This document shows positions 61,289-64,000 of a DNA stretch of 64,000 nucleotides, one piece after another. How positions within the stretch are numbered: the stretch's first letter is position 1; each line of letters starts with the position of its first letter. Source of the DNA: Candidatus Electrothrix rattekaaiensis. Its GTDB lineage: Bacteria; Desulfobacterota; Desulfobulbia; Desulfobulbales; Desulfobulbaceae. Location of the stretch: NCBI GenBank assembly GCA_032595675.1, contig JAVQMD010000001.1, forward strand, positions 682,001 to 746,000. The letters run 5' to 3'. The notes beneath the pieces are model-generated. The model was not told the origin of the DNA. It worked only from the letters and a program-made list of their open reading frames with translations, and made no database searches. The translations under genes were made by a program, and so were the position numbers.

Positions 61289-62095
61289 TCAGGCTATAGC
61301 CAGAAGCACATCCGAGGCCTTAATGATTGCGGATATCGGTTTGCCGATGGACAGTTCCAGTCGTTTGACGCTGGTCGAGGTGATGATTGAGGTCACCGTG
61401 TTGCCGCCGGGCAGTTCAATGGTGATTTCGTCGTTGACTGCACCGGGAATGATATTGCTGATGATACCGGACAAGATATTACGGGCCGAGAGAGTTTGCG
61501 GGTCGATATCCATGCCGAGCAGGACATTGGAGGCCTTGACAATGGCCATCACCTCGCTGCCTGATGTCAGTCCTAAGCGCTTTACTGACGCATCGGTAAT
61601 CACTGAGGTGATGTGGTCGTTGCCTTTCAGCTGAATATGCACCACGCTGTTGACGGCACCCTGTTCAATCTCCGTCACCTGGCCGAGCCAGACGTTCCGG
61701 GCACTCAGTTGCATTTTTATTCTCCGTAAGGTTTTAATGGTTGTCAGGGCCTCCTGAGGATTATCAGCGGCAAAATATTTGAACTGGGTAAATTCGCGCT
61801 GGAGCAGTTTGATCCGCTCTAGCAGTTGCCTGCCCTCATCTGTCAGAACAGATCCGCCTCCGCCGCTGCCGCCGATCCGTTTGCTGAGCAGAGGGTAGGG
61901 GAGCAGGTTGTTGAGCCGACAGATTTTTTGCCAAGCTGTTCTGTACTGTATCCCCATTGACTGGGCTGCCTTATTGATGGAGCCGGTTCGTTCCAGGGCC
62001 TGAAGCAGGGCGATGGTCGGTTGTTCTTCAGCCCAGCCCATGATTTGATAGAGGATATTTTCAGGCATCATATTCTGTGTGACATGTTCCGACAT
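61289..62095 (-). CDS. modE: ModE-type molybdate-responsive regulator
   Basis: A 268-residue protein. The N-terminal winged helix (TIALLQALERTGSINKAAQSMGIQYRTAWQKI) binds DNA. Two TOBE/MOP domains follow (about 130-195 and 203-268) and bind molybdate. In E. coli, ModE represses modABC when molybdate is plentiful. modA follows 37 bp downstream, so the regulator heads the operon. Confidence 0.88.
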   Translation of the reverse strand: MSEHVTQNMMPENILYQIMGWAEEQPTIALLQALERTGSINKAAQSMGIQYRTAWQKICRLNNLLPYPLLSKRIGGSGGGGSVLTDEGRQLLERIKLLQREFTQFKYFAADNPQEALTTIKTLRRIKMQLSARNVWLGQVTEIEQGAVNSVVHIQLKGNDHITSVITDASVKRLGLTSGSEVMAIVKASNVLLGMDIDPQTLSARNILSGIISNIIPGAVNDEITIELPGGNTVTSIITSTSVKRLELSIGKPISAIIKASDVLLAIA

Positions 62096-62228
62096 GATGG
62101 TTTATGTTTATAGTTGCTGAGTTATCCGGGGGAGTGCTTTGACTGAACAAAGTACGAGACAGGGTGCAACAGGTCATGAAAAGTTATCTCCTCATTTTGT
62201 ATTGCTTTTCTTGTTTGGAGTGGTACTG

Positions 62229-62249
62229 TTTTTATGCGTTGCATAAAAA
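62229..62249. promoter_or_regulatory. Inverted repeat upstream of modE and the dehydrogenase gene
   Basis: tttttatgc and gcataaaaa form a perfect 9-bp inverted repeat with a 3-bp spacer, in the divergent intergenic region. It does not match the E. coli ModE consensus, so it is a candidate operator for an unidentified regulator or for a diverged ModE. No gene is seen elsewhere in 62096-62285. Confidence 0.45.
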
Positions 62250-62285
62250 ATTTATTTCGTCAATATTTTATCAGGAGAGCTTCTT

Positions 62286-63173
62286 ATGGATACACAAGAG
62301 ATCGCCTATCTCGGACTCGGCATGATGGGCCGAGAAATGGTTCTCAATCTCGCAGAAGACGGAGTTCAAGTCGTTGTCTGGAATAGAACCCAGGAGAAGG
62401 CTGATGCCCTTGTTGGCAAAAATATTCGTGCCGCTGCAACACCTCACGATGCAGTTACTTCCGGAGGCGTTGCCGTTTCCTGTCTTGCTAATGATGAGGC
62501 GGTCGAAGCCCTGTGCAGCGACGACTTTCTTCAGGCCCTAGGACAGGGAGGTGTGCATATTTCTATGTCCACCATCTCGCCAGCAGGAGCGGAAAAATTA
62601 AGTGAGCGTCATGCCGCATACGGCGTTGATTATGTTGCTGCTCCTGTGCTTGGACGGCCTGATCTTGTGAAGGCTCGTATGCAGCGTTTTCTTCTTTCAG
62701 GTCCGGCTGCGGGCTGTGAGCGTGCACAGCCGATTCTAGAATCATTGGGTTCCCGTGTCTTTTATCTCGGCGAAGAAGCCCGCGCCGCCCATGCTGCGAA
62801 ACTTGCCTTTAATTACACCATTGCCACCTCCATTACCCTGATGAGTGAGGCATTTGCCCTTGCCGAAAAAAACGGTGTTGATCGTAAGGTGATGCATAAT
62901 CTCATGGTTGAAACAGTCTATGATTGCCCTCTGTTTCAGGGCTACGGTCAGCAGATCATTGATGATAAGGTTGATGATCCGCTTTTTAAACTCTCTCTTG
63001 GGTTCAAGGATGTGTCCCTTGTCGCCGATTTAGCTCGGGAATCCCTTGTGCCTATGCCTGTCGGTCTTGCTGTGTACGAAACGTATCAGCGGGCAATGGC
63101 CGCCGGTATGCAAGACCTTGACTGGTGCGGCGTGAGTCGGATTGTCCGTCAGGGAGCTGGGGAGAAAGAGTAG
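62286..63173 (+). CDS. NAD(P)-dependent beta-hydroxyacid dehydrogenase
   Basis: A 295-residue protein of the 3-hydroxyisobutyrate/glyoxylate-reductase (GLYR1-like) family. The Rossmann motif is YLGLGMMGREMVLNLAEDG. The substrate loop is STISPAGAEKLSE and the catalytic region is AKLAFNYTIATSITLMSEAF, with Lys in AKLAFNY. Likely substrates are succinic semialdehyde or glyoxylate; the exact one is unknown. agagctt lies upstream as a weak ribosome site. Confidence 0.85.
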   Translation: MDTQEIAYLGLGMMGREMVLNLAEDGVQVVVWNRTQEKADALVGKNIRAAATPHDAVTSGGVAVSCLANDEAVEALCSDDFLQALGQGGVHISMSTISPAGAEKLSERHAAYGVDYVAAPVLGRPDLVKARMQRFLLSGPAAGCERAQPILESLGSRVFYLGEEARAAHAAKLAFNYTIATSITLMSEAFALAEKNGVDRKVMHNLMVETVYDCPLFQGYGQQIIDDKVDDPLFKLSLGFKDVSLVADLARESLVPMPVGLAVYETYQRAMAAGMQDLDWCGVSRIVRQGAGEKE

Positions 63174-63194
63174 ATCTTCCTTGCTCGCTTGATA

Positions 63195-63506
63195 TCAACG
63201 GAGCGAAATGGTTACGCCCAGATCAGCAGGTTTTGCATGAAAGACCGAACTGAGCACAATGCCGTCTACTCCGGTACGGGCGTAGTCCTGCACATTCTTC
63301 GGTCCGACTCCGCCTGCGCTTAAAATAATCAAACCGGGGAAGCGTACTTTCAGATCCACGCACCAGACCGTAAGTTGCTCCGGCGGAACCTTGTCGAATT
63401 GTACTGCGTCTGCTCCAGCCTTTGCCGCTTGTACGGCTTGGTCCAAGTTATCGCATTCCACCGTGATCTTCTGTTCACAGGCTACCGCCTTCATGTCAGC
63501 AAGCAA
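63195..63506 (-). pseudogene. modD C-terminal fragment
   Basis: A 103-residue frame matching the C-terminal third of ModD/NadC-type phosphoribosyltransferases: ITVECDNLDQAVQAAKAGADAVQFDKV, LIILSAGGVGPKNVQDYARTGVDGIVLSS. A full protein is about 280 residues. Only a TTG is available as a start and a TGA lies three codons before it. It follows a porin gene directly, at the site of a deletion. modD genes normally accompany mod operons. Confidence 0.65.
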
Positions 63507-63515
63507 AAAATATCA

Positions 63516-64000
63516 TTACAGTTCCTTGTTAAATGTATAGGTTACCTGAAAGAAACCGGAATAAGCGGTCTCATCGCTGATGAAATCCTGCCCTCCGGCC
63601 ACGGCCTCCTCAATAGCATTGCCCGGCAGAAAGACCCCGGCTCCGGCATAGAATTTCCAGGTCGGATTGAGTTTCCATTTTGCGACCAGATCAATCTCAT
63701 TGCCGTAATGGTCGCTGTCCGCAGCCAGACCGTTTTTGTAGGCCCGCCACTTATCGTTCATCTGATCAGCGGAGAATTGATGATATTCCGCCTGTATTTC
63801 AATCTTCTTTCGCGGTCGGAAGTTGATCAACGCCCCGTAATCCAGCAGATTCGACCAAGCCATAAAGTTCATCAGGCCGTAATACTTATCCGACGCACCG
63901 TAGACCGCATCAAAGCGTTCGTTATCAGGGGTGGCTTTGTCGTCTCCCGTGGCAAAGCTGTAGGTAGTGCCGACAGCCCATTGCGGATTAAAGCGGTATT
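63516..64000 (-). CDS. Outer-membrane alginate-export-type porin, partial
   Basis: The gene runs off the window end, so its start is not seen. About 160 C-terminal residues show alternating beta strands (YRFNPQWAVGTTYSFATGD, WSNLLDYGALINFRPRKKIEIQAEYHQF, WKFYAGAGVFLPG, YSGFFQVTYTFNKEL). The final aromatic-rich strand is typical for an outer-membrane beta-barrel of the alginate-export family. Substrate unknown. Confidence 0.65.
   Translation of the reverse strand, partial: YRFNPQWAVGTTYSFATGDDKATPDNERFDAVYGASDKYYGLMNFMAWSNLLDYGALINFRPRKKIEIQAEYHQFSADQMNDKWRAYKNGLAADSDHYGNEIDLVAKWKLNPTWKFYAGAGVFLPGNAIEEAVAGGQDFISDETAYSGFFQVTYTFNKEL

Noticed and set aside
1-64000. tRNA or rRNA genes
   Set aside because: No cloverleaf with a T-loop GTTCRANYC motif in place, and no rRNA-like stretch, was found by eye; a tRNA scan would settle this.

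Overview
The window reads as a chromosomal segment of a Gram-negative, probably anaerobic member of the Desulfobacterota, most likely Desulfobulbales. The support is indirect: Skp/OmpH and heptose kinase genes (outer membrane and LPS), RNase Y and RemA/YicC in a proteobacterial setting, a DUF3786 [4Fe-4S] protein, an HdrD/GlpC-like iron-sulfur protein, an archaeal-type PEP carboxylase and a SulP transporter. The load of caspase, STAND-like NTPase, Rpn nuclease, toxin-antitoxin and decayed mobile genes resembles large multicellular members of that lineage such as cable bacteria. That placement is inference, not proof.

Layout. Positions 1-7000 are an accessory region: an EACC1-like gene overlapping a caspase gene with a C-type-lectin-like Lcl/DUF1566 tail, then intergenic repeat arrays, then four tandem Rpn-type PD-(D/E)XK nuclease paralogues. 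Positions 7000-12300 hold a 1070-residue radical SAM/ArsM-like/DUF5714 fusion, a secreted protein, an AmgK-like kinase and an orphan antitoxin-like gene. Positions 12400-17550 hold two paralogous NTPase-FGE-sulfatase proteins separated by repeats. Positions 17600-25700 are a patchwork of an Fe-S protein, a deacetylase-like protein, an MCE lipoprotein, a HigBA-type pair and several decayed genes: a thrombospondin-repeat remnant, an MBL hydrolase broken by a small TA-flanked element, an sbcD-sbcC deletion scar and a VanZ-like fragment. Positions 25900-43160 are mostly core: nudix, zapB-like, zapA, 6S RNA, rny, tyrS, fur-type regulator, dus, radical SAM, glgP, skp, rfaE1, yicC, remA, gmk and rlmB. 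Positions 43200-46700 hold an AAA ATPase-PIN pair whose PIN gene is split by an IS66-type element. Positions 46800-55200 carry two Usp proteins, a SulP transporter, mtnA, a DUF3124 lipoprotein, a DUF4469-like protein and a collagen-like secreted protein. Positions 55300-64000 hold molybdate genes (modE, modA, modB, modC) split by ppcA, higBA and a HEPN/zinc-ribbon gene, then a dehydrogenase, a modD remnant and the end of a porin gene.

The most interesting signal is in the conflict-type genes. The caspase-Lcl protein and both NTPase-FGE proteins end in short C-terminal stretches that look like variable regions of a diversity-generating retroelement (DGR): conserved framework codons interspersed with substitutable codons that mostly end in C or T, as adenine-directed mutagenesis of AAC/AAT template codons would give. 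No reverse transcriptase or template repeat is in the window, so a trans-acting DGR elsewhere would be needed. A second signal is the recurrence of a 21-bp step: strictly 21-bp but degenerate intergenic arrays, and Rpn paralogues whose lengths differ by exactly one heptad (291, 298, 305, 312 residues). A third is the ATPase-PIN module, whose second gene becomes an unbroken 169-codon frame when the IS and one 8-bp duplication are removed.
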